A DNA stretch of 20,907 bases from Ophiocordyceps camponoti-saundersi (nom. inval.) (GCA_003339415.1 PDHQ01000105.1:91744-112650), one strand, 5' to 3'; counted from the stretch's first letter, positions 1-10,729 are shown. Numbers and translations are program-made. Notes: generated by a model from the letters alone, not told the origin.

Positions 1-68
1 TTAATGTGAAAGGGAGCGGGGGTTTATATTTGTGAGTGGGGTTTGGGAAGGGGGGGAAGTAGAAAACG

Positions 69-99
<31 letters not shown>

Positions 100-118
100 C
101 TGTTTATAGAACTGAAGA
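1..118. other. Non-RIP edge segment
   Basis: This stretch keeps TpG in contexts (TGT, TGA, TGG) that are almost absent from the rest of the window: near 4-8, 31-38, 43-45 and in the short stretch after the G run (about 101-115). From about position 119 the sequence switches to the TpA-dominated composition. The segment is therefore either the edge of unmutated DNA or the low-quality end of an assembled contig. It includes the G homopolymer at 70-99. No gene is recognised. A minus-strand frame running through it owes its length and its proline run to the G tract. Confidence 0.6.
70..99. repeat. Poly(G) run of 30
   Basis: Thirty consecutive G, just inside the boundary between normal-composition and RIP-mutated sequence. 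Shorter G or C runs occur elsewhere (523-532, 10,796-10,818, about 15,471-15,480, about 18,091-18,104 and the window end), so part of this may be natural. A run this long next to an abrupt change of composition is also a common assembly or base-calling artefact. Confidence 0.9.
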
Positions 119-1237
119 TAGCTTTTAATTATTATAGCTAAGCTAGGGGAGACGCTACCGCCTTTCCTAAAAGATATATATAGCAAAGGTTAATAACGTC
201 TATATAAAAGTTTTAGATAAGCTATCGCCTAAGGATAAGCTTTATATTATCTAAGATATATATTTTCTAATATTAAAAGTAGGATTTAAACTTAACTAAG
301 CTTATACTAACTATTATAATAAAGGCTAATATAGTTTATCTTAACGGTAAATAAAAGCTTATAATTTAGGAACTTACTTTAGGGAGTATTTGCTTAGGGA
401 GGATAGCCTAATATAGCCTTAATTAGCCTTAGCTATTAATAGCGTAATAATTAACTTAGCGGATTATTAGCGTAGTAAACTGCCTGCTACTTAGCGGCGA
501 ATTATCTAAACTTAAGCTAAGAGGGGGGGGGGAGCCGATAAGATAACTATTTCTAAAATTAATAAGCTATTAGCGTAAGGGATATTGCTACCTAGTAGCG
601 GATTATTAGCGTAGTAGATTGCCTATACCTTAGGAGTAAAAAGTATCTTTACCTTTTACCCTCCTCTCTCCTCCTTCTCCTAAGTATTATCTCCCCCTCT
701 TCTTCCCCCCTTCCTTAGCTTATTATAACCTATTATTTACTATAAAAGTAAAAAGTATCCTTACCCTTCTAAAGCCCCTAAAAACCCCTATTATAAACTA
801 ACCCTATCTTACTATAGTTTAAAACCTTTAAGGTATAACGCTTAAAAAGATAACTTATTAAAGTTTAAAAATCTTAAGGAAGATAGGGACTTTTAATAAA
901 ATAAATATAACTAAATATACCCTTTTCTAATTAGCCTTTTTACTCGCGTATCGAAACTTAATATAAGAGTTAGTAATAATATAGCTATTATTCGAAAAGC
1001 TTAATAATATCCTAACTAAAAAGGTATTATAGTAAAGATTACGGAATTTAATAAATTTAAGGTAGTAGCCCCTCCTTAACCTTACCTCCGCCTAAGCTAC
1101 CGCCCGAAGAATATATAACGAGGAAGATAACTGCTATTAAAGGAAGGAGGATAAGTTATTAAACTATATTACTTGCCTTTTTACTATTTACCTCTACTAT
1201 ATAAAATATAAGCAAGCAGATTACTTACGTAGACTAA
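119..1237. other. RIP-mutated AT-rich relic, no gene
   Basis: The sequence is dominated by TpA, with CpA/TpG almost gone, CpG retained and stops in all frames. Two copies of a short motif, GATTATTAGCGTAGTA, stand at 462-477 and 601-616. Each is preceded by CG and followed a few bases later by TGCCT, so they look like two copies of a longer unit. A G10 run lies at 523-532 and a pyrimidine-rich stretch at about 651-720. I recognise no coding frame, RNA gene or regulatory site. Confidence 0.7.
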
Positions 1238-1505
1238 GATTATCCGCGTAGTAGATTATTAGCGTAGTAAATTTAGATTATTAGCGTAATAAACTATCTG
1301 CTTATATTTTAGAGTTTTAGATTATCTAAACTAGATTATTAGTATAGTAGATTACTATACGGATTATTAATATAGTAAATAGCTACGTAGATTATCTATA
1401 TAGTAAATTATTAGCATAATAGATTTAGATTATTAGCGTAGTAGACTATTAGCGTGGTAGTTAGCTTATCTAAATTAAATTATTAGCGTAGTAAACTATC
1501 CGCTT
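1238..1505 (+). repeat. 16-bp minisatellite, GATTATTAGCGTAGTA
   Basis: About twelve degenerate copies of GATTATTAGCGTAGTA start near 1238, 1254, 1276, 1320, 1334, 1350, 1362, 1390, 1406, 1428, 1444 and 1478. Some abut at exactly 16 bp (1238/1254, 1334/1350, 1428/1444) and others are split by 6-28 bp of filler. Variants follow a pattern: the central GCG appears as GCG, GTA, ATA or GCA, which is what CpG decay through CpA to TpA would give. The motif has a weak inverted symmetry, TTAyTA-GCG-TArTAA. Further single copies lie at 462, 601, 1561, 1685, 1789, 1954 and 2819. Function unknown. Confidence 0.85.
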
Positions 1506-1560
1506 ACTTTTCTCTTCCTTCTTTAGCTACTAAGGCTTTTGCTAATATTTATAAATTACG

Positions 1561-1788
1561 GATTATTAATATAGTAAACTTCTAAGTAAAAGCTTTAGAA
1601 ATCTAAAGATAGATTATAGCTAATAGAGGCTATAATATTAGCGAGGAAACGCCGAGGAAAACTTTATTACTAGCTATAGCTAGGGATTATTAATATAGTA
1701 GACTTTTAAGAAGTAAAAATCTAAGAATAGATCGCAGCTAATAGAGGCTATAATATTAGCAAGGAAATACTAAGGAAAACTTTATTAG
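1561..1788 (+). repeat. Modular tandem repeat, type X (2 units)
   Basis: Two related units begin at 1561 and 1685 (124 and 104 bp). Each opens with the 16-bp motif in the form GATTATTAATATAGTA. Both carry GCTAATAGAGGCTATAATAT and then a GAGGAAA/AAGGAAA block ending in GAAAACTTTATTA. The second unit lacks the tail TAGCTATAGCTAGG that ends the first. The differences are mostly C/T or G/A, as expected of RIP acting on near-identical copies. Confidence 0.85.
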
Positions 1789-2118
1789 GATTATTAGCGT
1801 AGTAAACTCCTAAGAAGTAAAGGTATTTTTATAATACCTATTATATATCCGGTCTTTAAGAATAACGAATAGTTATACTATATAGCTATATAAAGACTAG
1901 GATATAGTTAAATTTAATATAATAAATAAAAACTTATATTAGCTATAGCTAAAGATTATTAGTATAGTAAACTTTTAAAAAGCGAGGGTACCTGCACGGT
2001 GCTTATTATATATCCGGTCTTTAAGAATAATAAATAGTTATACTATATAGCTATATAAGGACTAGGACGTAGTTGAATTTAATATAATAGATAAAGACTA
2101 ATATAATAAATAAAAATT
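1789..2118 (+). repeat. Modular tandem repeat, type Y (2 units of 165 bp)
   Basis: Two units begin at 1789 and 1954, exactly 165 bp apart. Both open with the 16-bp motif followed by AAACT and share a long block running from TATATCCGGTCTTTAAGAAT to AATTTAATATAATA. Because 165 is 55 codons, the units repeat in the same + strand frame. In that frame both show matching segments such as YPVFKNN and LYYIAI, interrupted only by TAA/TAG codons that RIP makes from CAA, CAG or TGG (one TGA also falls in the second unit). They may be a dead protein-repeat gene, but I do not recognise the family. The repeat itself is certain; its coding nature is inference. Confidence 0.85.
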
Positions 2119-2454
2119 TATTCTTTCTTTATAAAAAGCGTAGAGCTACCGCTATTTAAGAGTTTAAAACTATATATAAGATCGATAAGATCGAGGAAGT
2201 ACCTCGTTACCTACTAAGCTTAGATTATTATCTTAAATAATAGCGTATATTATATACGCCTCTTTTATTTCTAAAGCTAGCGCTATTACGCTTAATACTA
2301 TATCTTTTAAAGTAGTAGCTAAGATAATATAAGCTAAGTTTTCGCTTAATATTATTATACTAAAGATTAAACTTAAACTAAGGGATTATCTACGTTATAG
2401 ATTACTTACTTAGGTAGCGTTAAAGATAGGGAGTTTTTATTAGCTTACGCCTCT
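2119..2454. other. RIP-mutated stretch, nothing recognised
   Basis: AT-rich sequence with stops in all frames. I see no repeat copy, gene or RNA. Confidence 0.5.
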
Positions 2455-2530
2455 AAGGAATTTAAACCCCTTTAATATTATAGCTTTTAGTATTACTACT
2501 TTTAATATTATAGCTTTTAGTATTATAGCC
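2455..2530 (+). repeat. 30-bp tandem duplication next to a TTTAAACCCC motif
   Basis: TTTAATATTATAGCTTTTAG occurs near 2471 and again 30 bp later near 2501, both followed by TATTA. It directly follows AAGGAATTTAAACCCC at about 2455-2470, a relative of the triplicated near-palindrome at 2625-2690. Confidence 0.75.
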
Positions 2531-2624
2531 TCTTATTATAACACGTTAGTTTTTATAACCTTATTATAGCTATTATTTCTAGCTATTATTATAGATACTT
2601 ACCTAATAGCTATAGCTAACTTTA

Positions 2625-2722
2625 TAGGGGATTTAAACCCCTCCGGTAATAGGGGATTTAAACCCCTTTAGTTATAAGGGATTTAAACCCTTTCGGTATT
2701 ATTACTTTTAGTATTATTACCG
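2625..2722. repeat. Triplicated near-palindrome AGGGGATTTAAACCCC
   Basis: Three copies lie at about 2625-2641, 2651-2666 and 2677-2690, at 26-bp spacing (the last has lost one G and one C). Each has a G-run and C-run flanking a TTTAAA core, so each could fold as a short hairpin. The second and third copies are bracketed by CGGTAAT near 2644 and its reverse complement ATTACCG near 2715-2722. The role is unknown; it could be a transposon terminal or sub-terminal repeat. Confidence 0.8.
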
Positions 2723-2800
2723 TAAACGATATATTCGTCGCTATTAAGATAAATAAGTAAAGAGCTACCGAATATATAATACGCTAAAGAATATAGCTAT

Positions 2801-2836
2801 TACTAGCGATAGCTAGGGATTATTAGCGTAGTAAAT
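2801..2836 (+). repeat. Outlying copy of the modular-repeat boundary motif
   Basis: The sequence carries ATAGCTAGG followed by GATTATTAGCGTAGTAAA. This is the same junction, tail plus 16-bp motif, found at about 1664-1700 and, slightly changed, at about 1939-1970. It stands alone here, roughly 700 bp from the tandem array. Confidence 0.8.
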
Positions 2837-2839
2837 TAC

Positions 2840-3240
2840 TAGATAAATAGCTATTAAATATCTAATACTTATAGCTAGCTTATAACTATATTAATTAAAG
2901 TTTCTAGCAGCCGATAATAAATTAGAGGCTAAACTATAAACTTATATACGATATCTTATAAAAGGTACCTTAAAAGCTTAGTTAACGCTTAGCTTCTCCG
3001 GAAAAGTAACGAAGAATATAGTACGAGAGGCTAAGAACAGTACTTCTAATAATAAGGCTATAAATAGTGCCTAACTACCTTATAAACTAGCTAAAAGATA
3101 AAGGCGTATACTTAGATATAAGTAGTAGTATAGAGGCCTAAGAGGTAGAGGGTATAATAGCGTAAAGAGCGTAAGGGGTAGAGGGTATAAGTAGCTAGGC
3201 AGGGGCGAGTATAATTAAATATATTTATCGCTAAAAGTAA
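2840..3240 (+). pseudogene. Possible RIP-killed coding relic, RG-rich end
   Basis: In one + strand frame, from about 2906, the in-frame stops are only TAA or TAG, about seven in 108 codons, which is compatible with mutated Gln or Trp codons. Read that way the frame is lysine/arginine-rich and ends in an arginine-glycine segment (RGRGY twice) over the 33-bp duplication at 3144-3190. A second + strand frame also reads smoothly, so the correct frame is not settled. Basic C-terminal tails are usual in fungal pogo/Fot1-type transposases, but no catalytic DDE motif can be seen and I do not assign a family. No start codon can be chosen. Confidence 0.25.
3144..3190 (+). repeat. 33-bp tandem duplication, GGTAGAGGGTATAA
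   Basis: GGTAGAGGGTATAA occurs at 3144-3157 and 3177-3190. The 33-bp period is a multiple of three, so a protein repeat is possible. The segment is purine-rich on the + strand, unlike most of the window. Confidence 0.8.
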
Positions 3241-3923
3241 TAATTAAGTAAATCTAAAAAAAAAAACCTGCTAATTAAACAAGTAGAATATTAGCTAGCT
3301 TAGCTAATTAGCGCTCTATATTTTTATAAAACTAATATAGTTTATAAGGTTAGTATTTAAATTATAAAAATAGTATATATCGTAATATTATATCTAAGCG
3401 TTAGACTACTTATATAAGTAACTATAGCGTGCTTTATAAATCCTATTATTATTATATAATCTATATTTATAATAATATTATAAAAAAAAATCTTTATTAA
3501 AATATAAATATATATTTAACTAGCACTTATATAGAGGTAATAATAACTATTAGTTTTATAGCCCCTTATAGCTTCCCGGTAAGGTATATATAAGTAGTAA
3601 AATATATTAATTAACGGCTTTATAAGATAAATTAACGTTACTTTAATTATTAATATAAAGTTTTAAAATAACGCCTTTTTAATTACCTAATTACGGATTA
3701 TATTTAATTATATTACTAGATAAATATAACCTCTCGCTTATTAGCTTTCGGAAATATATATATTTTTTCCTATTTTCTTATTACTTCCTTTATAGTTAAC
3801 GATACTATTAGAGTTAAAGTTAATATTAATATCTTCGTATCCTTTAAGCGAGATAGTTAGTCCTAATTTAGCAAATAGTATTAGATTTTTATTATAACTA
3901 CCTACCTTTCTAGGCAGAAAAAA
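3241..3923. other. RIP-mutated stretch, nothing recognised
   Basis: Very AT-rich, with short A runs at about 3257-3266 and 3482-3489. No gene, RNA gene or repeat member is seen. Confidence 0.5.
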
Positions 3924-4222
3924 GGCACTTTAATAAGGGAAGAAAGACACCTTAAGTAAGCGTAGCAGATACCTAAAAAGCGTAACTTCTTAGGTAACTA
4001 TAGTTTTTAACTAATATAAGGGAGGGTCTCTAGCTTTAAAAGGAAGAGCTAAATAGTAATTCTCTATTAGGAAAATAATAAGAAGTTAGTTTTCTATATA
4101 AAAATAAGAGAGGAAAGAATAAAGAAGACGAAAACTATTTAATTAAAAGCTAAAAACTTTAAAATAAGTATTTAAATTAATAATTTATAGTTTAAAAGTA
4201 TAAAGTTTAAAATATAAAGTTA
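3924..4222 (+). repeat. Dispersed repeat D, copy 1 (left part only)
   Basis: This matches the left 300 bp of the 660-bp repeat at 6131-6790 and 11,133-11,795. Shared landmarks in order are GAAAGA(T/C)ACCTTAAG, CGTAACTTCTTA, TTTTTAACTAATATAAGG, GAGCTA, TAGTTTTCTATATAAA and ACTATTTAATTAA. The copy is closest to the one at 11,133. Similarity fades after AAAGTTA at about 4222, so the right half is missing. Orientation is the same as the other copies. Confidence 0.85.
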
Positions 4223-6130
4223 GTAAGTATCCTTTTAGCTTCTTCGTTAATAGAAAAGATAGCTCGATATCTTTTTACGAGGAATTCTTATAGCTATAAT
4301 AGCTTTCGATAATACTTATAAATTTAAGAGCGAGGCGATTAAGGCCTTAGATAAGAAGATAGCCTCGCTCTGCCTTATTCGCCCCTATATAATCTATAAA
4401 AGAACGGCCTCGTAGAGAGGGCTAGTAGGACCTTATTAATAATAGTAAGGGCTAATTACTTATATATAAAGCCTCCTATAATCTTATAGCTATAATATAT
4501 TAACTTATCTTTAAAAGCTAGTTAATACTTTTAGTCCTTATTTTATATTACCCCTTAATATTCCCTCTAGCTAACTACTTACCCTTAAGTTTAGTTATTA
4601 AACTATAGTAGTCTACCCCTCTTACGTCCCTCTTTTTAGTTTATATATTTACCCTCCTTCTCCTCCTTACTATTTAACAGTAGTATAGTAAGGGAAAATA
4701 AGTGCCTTAAAGGAGCAAAATCGCTATACTTAATTTTACTTAAATATAACTATTTATCTAGAAAGGATTAGGGATAGGGGCCGGGGTTATATAATTTCTC
4801 CCTCCGTTTATATTTTTATTATAGAGCGTTATGCCTCTTAACTAGCTACCTTATACTATTAAGCGTAGCTATTATAAATTTATAATAAACTATTTTATTA
4901 TTTACTACTTAACTTTACTATATATAAGCTTTATTACGCTTTTTCTCTCTTTTTAGGTTTTTAGCTTTCTCTATCTTATTATATTTTATCGAATCTTATC
5001 GCGTCTTACTATAATATATAAACGCCTTAAACGTTTATAATCGATACCGATATTATTATTTTTCTAATTCCCTTAGCGATTTATAGCTATATAATAACCT
5101 TACCTTCCTTAAAGAAACGGAAATAAACGCCCTTTTTCTCTCTTCTTTTTATTAGTATTTCTTTACCGTTTTTATTACTACGCCTCTAATCTACTCTACT
5201 ATCCTTCTATTTATATATTTAAGTAAGATATAATATATTCACCTCCCTATTTCTTCGGATATAAAACCCCCTCCTTCCTTACTACCCCCTACTCTTTTAT
5301 ATATCTCTATCTAAGCTTAAGCTAATACTCTACCTTACTCTTCTACTCGGTATATATTAATATACGCTACCGCTATCCTTACTTTTATTATATCTTCTAA
5401 GTAATCTATTTCCGAACTTTTTATAACTATTATCTCTCTCCTTTATTAACTTAAAAAATAATAGGAGATATATTTTATAAAAATCTATAATAACTAAGCT
5501 TACCTTACTTACTTTCTATAATAAGCTAATAGGTCCGTTAACCTAACTTTTAATATATTTTACTTTATTATATAATATACCCCTACTTAGCTTACCGCTA
5601 TAGAGAAAGCTATTATAATAACTAGCTTTTAGGTCGTAGTACTTACCCGTTATATAGATTATATAAAATATTAACCCTATTTTAAAAAAAAAAAATCTAC
5701 GGTTAAAACTAACTAAATATAATAAAATAAAGTTCTAAGATACTTAAAACGCTATCTAGGCCGCTTACTATAATCGCCTCCCTTACTCTCTAAATTACCT
5801 TTTGCCTTCTACTCTCTAAACTACGATAAATCCCTCTAATAATATTAACTCCCCTTAATCTACTCCCCGCCGATAAGAATTTATAGCTAGCTCTAATATT
5901 AGCCCTATTTACTATAACTTAGAGACTAGGGAGGTTTAAGATATATTTATAAAGTTTAGCACTTATATTAATATTATAATTATATTAGATATAAAATTAC
6001 TTTAGAATTTACGAAAAGGCCTCTCTTAATATTTACTTTAAATTCCTTATATTTATAGGAGCTTAGCTTATACCTTACTTTATAATATAACTTAAGTATT
6101 TTACTTTCCCTTAAGCTTAAATATACCGCT
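4223..6130. other. RIP-mutated stretch between repeat D copies 1 and 2
   Basis: About 1.9 kb with stops in all frames and rising pyrimidine content on the + strand. It has pyrimidine-rich patches near 4640-4675, 4945-4975 and 5120-5160, and an A12 run near 5685-5696. I found no match to the other modules of the window and no recognisable coding frame. Confidence 0.5.
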
Positions 6131-6790
6131 TACTTTAGTAGGGAGAGAAAGATACCTTAAGCGAGCGTAATAGATATATATAAAACGTATCTTCCTAGGT
6201 TACCGTAGTCGCTAGCTATTATAAAGGGGTAAGGGGGCTCTACTTTAAGTATATAGCTAGATAATAATTCTCTATAGGTAAGGTTACTTAAGGTTAATTT
6301 TCTATATAAAAATAAGAGGAAAAAAAAGAGAAAGGTAAAGAATTATTTAATTAGATACTAAAAGCTTTAAAATAGATCTTTAAATCTCTAATTTATTATA
6401 TAAAATTATAAGGTATAAGATAAAACCGTAATTTTCTTTAGTATTATTTTTACTATAAGTTTCCTCTAAGACTTAACTTATAATATATAACTTTTAGATA
6501 GCTAAGAAGATAAGGTTAAGGGCTAATTTTAGCTTAATTCCTTCCTCTCTATAAGGAAACTAAACTATATTATATATTAAGTTATAACCGCTTCCTTATC
6601 TTAAAAGCTATTTATTATTTTAATACTTAGAAGCTTTTAGGAGAGGAAAAGTATTTAGGGACTATTTAACTAAACCTTAAATAAGCTCCTACTTACTTTT
6701 TATACTAGCTTCTTATTTATTTTCCTTCGGCTTATCTATTACCGCTACTAAAGTCCTTTTATAGCTTCCTCTTCTAGACTTATCCCTCCT
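6131..6790 (+). repeat. Dispersed repeat D, copy 2 (full length, LTR candidate)
   Basis: It aligns over its whole length with 11,133-11,795 (659 against 662 bp). Landmarks in order are ACTTTAGTAGGGAGAGAAAG, TTTTCTATATAAA, ACTTAACTTATAATATATAA, AAGGTTA, GGAAACTAA, TTTTAGGA, TTTAACTAAACCTTA, AAGCTCCTA and TACCGCTACTAAA. The copies differ mainly by C/T and G/A changes plus small indels. The length and the 5.0-kb spacing to copy 4 suit the long terminal repeats of a retrotransposon. The usual TG...CA ends would have been destroyed by RIP and I cannot see target-site duplications, so a solitary repeat family is the alternative. Confidence 0.8.
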
Positions 6791-9700
6791 ATCCCTTATC
6801 TTTTTATCTCTTAAAATATTAACCGTAAATAATATATATTCCTATATATATTTCTTAAAATATATTTTTTTATCTCTTAAGTTAAAAAAAAATAACTATT
6901 AAAACTTAGGCCTTTTCTTCGGATTAGTAGAATTATTATTATTATCTTAATTTCTTACTACCGCTCGCTTCTATATTACTAAATATATAACCTTCTTATA
7001 TATTACGCACGCTATTAGGTTATATCTTTTATACCTAAAGCCGAACGCCTTAAGTAATCTCTTATAAAGGATATACTTTACCTTACCTTTTATTTATACT
7101 ATCTTAATAAAGCGTACTTTTGCTTAATTATTATATTTATAAGCTAGTATTTATCTCTCTTAAATATTAGTAATATAGACCTATAATTAATTAGCTTTTC
7201 CCCCGGGAACTTATAAGTATCTTACTACTTCTCTTACTAGCTACTATCTACGATATTAAACTCCTAATATTTTCTAGCTAGCTATTTATATTAGTTATTT
7301 TATTCTATTCTATACGCCCGCTACTTACTACTTCCTTCTAATAACTTATTTCGCCTTACTATAGTCGCGGTGCCTTATATTATTATAAAGTCCCTCTTCT
7401 CCTCCTTACTATATCCCTCTCCCCTTCCTCGCCTAACCCCTTCGCCGCTACCGCTGCTACCGCCCTTATACTCTACGCCTTATCGTTTTCTCCCTCTCCC
7501 CCTCTCGCTATATTTAGCGTTACCGCTAGTCGCCTCTATACGTCCCTTATAACGCTATATTTCGCTAGCACCTATAGCCGCTATATCTTAATATTCGAAA
7601 AATACTTATACTTATATTATTACTAACTATCTAAAAACGCCTTACTATATATAAAGTAAAACTTAATATAGTATAAGCAGCTACTTATCGTTAGTAAAAA
7701 ATATATATATATAAAAGATATAAATTATATCGTAAAACTTATATTATATAGTTATATCTTTTAATACGCGAAATTAGTCTCCTATATACTAACCTTAGGT
7801 AGAATTAATACTTGCTATACGTTATTAATAATATCTACTTTACTAGCTACTTATCTACTAAACTAACCTTTAACTATATAATTTCTACTTAAGCTAAAGC
7901 TTTCCTCTATAATCCTTCCGCCTCCTCTAGTAGCTTACTAAATATAGTAAGTCTCTTTATATCCGTTACGTTTAGGTCGCCGAATAGTTCCCTATTATAG
8001 TATTATAAAGGGAAAACCGCCTTATTAGTAACCTTATATATAGCCGCTTATAAACTCGCTATTAAATACTTTAAGCACTAAAAGTATACCCCTCCTAGAT
8101 ATCTTATTATATATGCGCTTTTTATATTATATAAATAGTATACGTACTTTTATTATTAGAAACCTTATTTACCGCGTATCCTTTATATATATAGCTTACT
8201 AATTTTAGTATTATTAAAACTAACTTATTTAAATCGCTAGATATTGCTTTATTTTATAAAAGTAATATTTATATAGATATAGATAGCGAAAACCTTTCCG
8301 TTTATTATAAGCACTTTAGCTAATAGCGGGATACGCTTTTATATATATAATAAGTAATATAAGGGAAAAAAAAATTATATAATAACTAACTTATAAACTT
8401 TATATATATTAATCTTAATTATATAAACTATAATAAGCTTTTCCTTATCTTTAAATTTATCCTTATTATTAATCCCCGCTACTTACTATTATATAAGGTA
8501 ACGTTCTCCTCGTTATAATCTTATTTTATAAAACTAGTACCTTTTCACGCCCCTCGCCTCCTTAACTTATAAACCTAACTAATATCGGTAATATAATATA
8601 TTAGTATTATCTTATTTTTTACCTAACGTATTTTATATTCTATATACTATTTTAAGCTAAGTAACGAAGCTTTGCTTTTCTAAACTAGCACGGTTTTAAC
8701 GCCTTACTTTTATATAATTATCGTTTATAAGTTTTTAATACCGCTTTCGAGATAAACTTTACCGATATTACGGCCGATAAAGGTCTTACTTATACCGTTA
8801 CCTAGAACGCTTATATTATAGTTAATACTAAGCTAGATATTTTTTATTATAATTAGTAACTTATATATAATATAGCTTAGCTATCTATAAACGATATTAT
8901 AAGATAAAATTAATAAATACCGCGTACTTATAATAAAAAGCTTTTATTTTCTTATAATATATTATTATCTATATTACTAGAATTTTAATACTTATAGCTA
9001 TCTAAATTAGTTAACGATATAGGATATAGCTATATAGTTTAATTTTTTATTAAACGCGATATATAAGAATCCGATAGCTTTAAGGTATATTCCACGTTTT
9101 CGAGTCTAGCAGAGTATCTTAGTAATATCCCTAATACCGCCTTACTATCTATTAGAGACTTATATACCTTAAAAATAATACCGCTACCCTGCCTATCTCC
9201 CCGCCCCGGCTAGCGTCTCTACTTACTAAATAGCGTCGACGTTAATAATAATAAAGTATATACTATCCTTTTAAATAAGCTTAACCTCTTAGCGTTTAAG
9301 TTAGATAGAAATATATAGTATAAGTTAGCTAATAATAAGACCTTAGATATTACCTTATTTTACTATTATATAATAATAGATTATAAAGATAGTCCTTTTA
9401 AAGCTATTAGCTACGCCTCGTAGCTTTATAATAAGCCCCTTATATACTATTACTTCTCGGGCATATATCTTAGTATATTTAAAATAAAGTAACTACTAGT
9501 AATGCCGCTCTTACTAGCGTTTATATAAGCTACGGAGGATAATAGTTTACTATCTAAGGTTACCGTAACTAACTCCTTACGGCCTTTTAAAAGCGCGTTA
9601 TTAAAGTACGAAAACTTAGCACGCGCTATATAGGCTCTTTTTACTAGCAAACTAAATAAGGCTAATACGCTATAATAGTATCTTTCTTAGTAATATAATA

Positions 9701-10700
9701 TAATATTAATTAATAGAAGCTATAAAATAGCTATAGGTAGTAAGGAAAGCTTATATATCCTTTTACGTCCTTTTAACGTTAACTCCCGCCTTTCTTATTT
9801 TTATAATAGTTAAGTATATCTTCCTTTTTTATAAGCTAATATTTTTTATTTTTTTTTAAAAAAAAATAGAAAAAAAAATTATCTTATAGGAAACTTATAC
9901 TTTTAATAAATAGCATATATTAAACGCTAATAATAACCGTAATATATTATATATTCTAACGTTCCCGCCGCTATTTATATAATCTTCTATAACTAGGGCT
10001 ATTTAAGCTATCCCCTATAATTAGGTAAGAAACCCTTTATCTTCGCTACGCTACCTAAAATAAGGCTAACTTTACTACTATTTTAAACTATTACCTGCCC
10101 TTTATTTTTTATTTATTTATACGCCTACTTTTAGAAAAAACTAATATCTTTAAGCGTATATATAAAAGGGCAGTAAAGACTTTTTTAAGTATAATATACT
10201 TCTCTCTCTTCCTATTACTTATTTTAAACTTATAATAAAGTCCTTTATATTACTAATTTACTTTATATATTAGTATATACCTTAAGTATAATAAAGTACG
10301 TAGTTTGTAAAATATTTATCTTTCCTAAGCTAGCTATTACTTATTTATTTAACGCGATACTATTCTCCTCTTAACTTCGTCTAAGTATATCTTCGAACCT
10401 ATAATAACCTTAATAACTATCTATACTAATACTTAGTCTTTTTTTAAAATAAACTACCTCGCCCTCTATTCTACTATTATTATTAGAATATACGCCTTCC
10501 TACTATTATCTAACTTTATTTTAACTATAACTCCCTACTTTATAATATTACCGGTTAACTAAGTTCTTAAACTATATATATATATATATATATATATATG
10601 CCCTATACGGTAAGTTATACCCTACTACTTTATTTTAATATTATTATATTATAACTTATATCTCGTCTTTCTTCTTACCTCCTTAAAAAAAAAAAATACT
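6791..10700. mobile_element. Putative dead retrotransposon interior
   Basis: About 3.9 kb between two same-strand 660-bp repeats. If those are LTRs this is the gag-pol interior. I could not recognise protease, reverse transcriptase, RNase H or integrase motifs on either strand; RIP replaces the Cys, His, Gln and Trp codons those motifs depend on. Two patches stand out. At about 7370-7600 the GC content is clearly higher. At about 9090-9690 one + strand frame has fewer stops than the other two, while the minus strand has a 66-codon stop-free frame at 9450-9650. Neither names a product. The assignment rests on the flanking repeats only. Confidence 0.35.
10573..10599. repeat. (TA)n microsatellite
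   Basis: About 27 bp of uninterrupted TA. Similar tracts lie at about 14,328-14,351, 16,319-16,342, 17,555-17,585 and 19,902-19,931. The last three each sit at the end of an S module. Confidence 0.9.
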
Positions 10701-10719
10701 AGTTCACCTTACACTCTTA

Positions 10720-10729
10720 NNNNNNNNNN
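10720..10729. other. Assembly gap (10 N)
   Basis: Ten ambiguous bases. The true distance and content are unknown, so lengths and repeat relations measured across this point (including the 5.0-kb spacing of the LTR candidates) are provisional. Confidence 0.99.

Noticed and set aside
1..186. A 61-codon minus-strand open frame with a proline run
   Set aside because: The proline run is the G30 homopolymer read backwards, and the frame crosses the boundary between non-RIP and RIP sequence. There is no family resemblance.
365..405. TTAGGG-like words suggesting a telomere
   Set aside because: Only isolated TTAGGG/TTAGGA occurrences, with no tandem array.
1238..1505. Regularly spaced short repeats resembling a CRISPR array
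   Set aside because: Units often abut directly, spacers are irregular (0-28 bp), and the composition is that of a RIP-mutated fungal genome. It is a degenerate minisatellite.
2840..3240. Confident assignment to a pogo/Fot1 transposase C-terminus
   Set aside because: Only a basic composition supports it. Another frame reads as well, and no DDE or helix-turn-helix segment can be identified.
3924..6790. Copies 1 and 2 of repeat D as a second LTR pair
   Set aside because: Copy 1 lacks the right half and the interval is only 1.9 kb with no recognised content, so an LTR pair is not supported.
7370..7552. A 60-codon + strand open frame rich in Pro, Leu and Ser
   Set aside because: Its composition follows the local C/T-rich patch, and a neighbouring frame reads equally well. 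Length is within chance for this window.
9450..9650. A 66-codon minus-strand stop-free frame
   Set aside because: No recognisable domain, and one frame of this length is expected by chance over both strands. The opposite strand is also low in stops here, so the strand is ambiguous.
10573..10599. TATA-rich tracts as promoters
   Set aside because: TA repeats recur as module ends and RIP raises TpA everywhere. No gene follows any of them.
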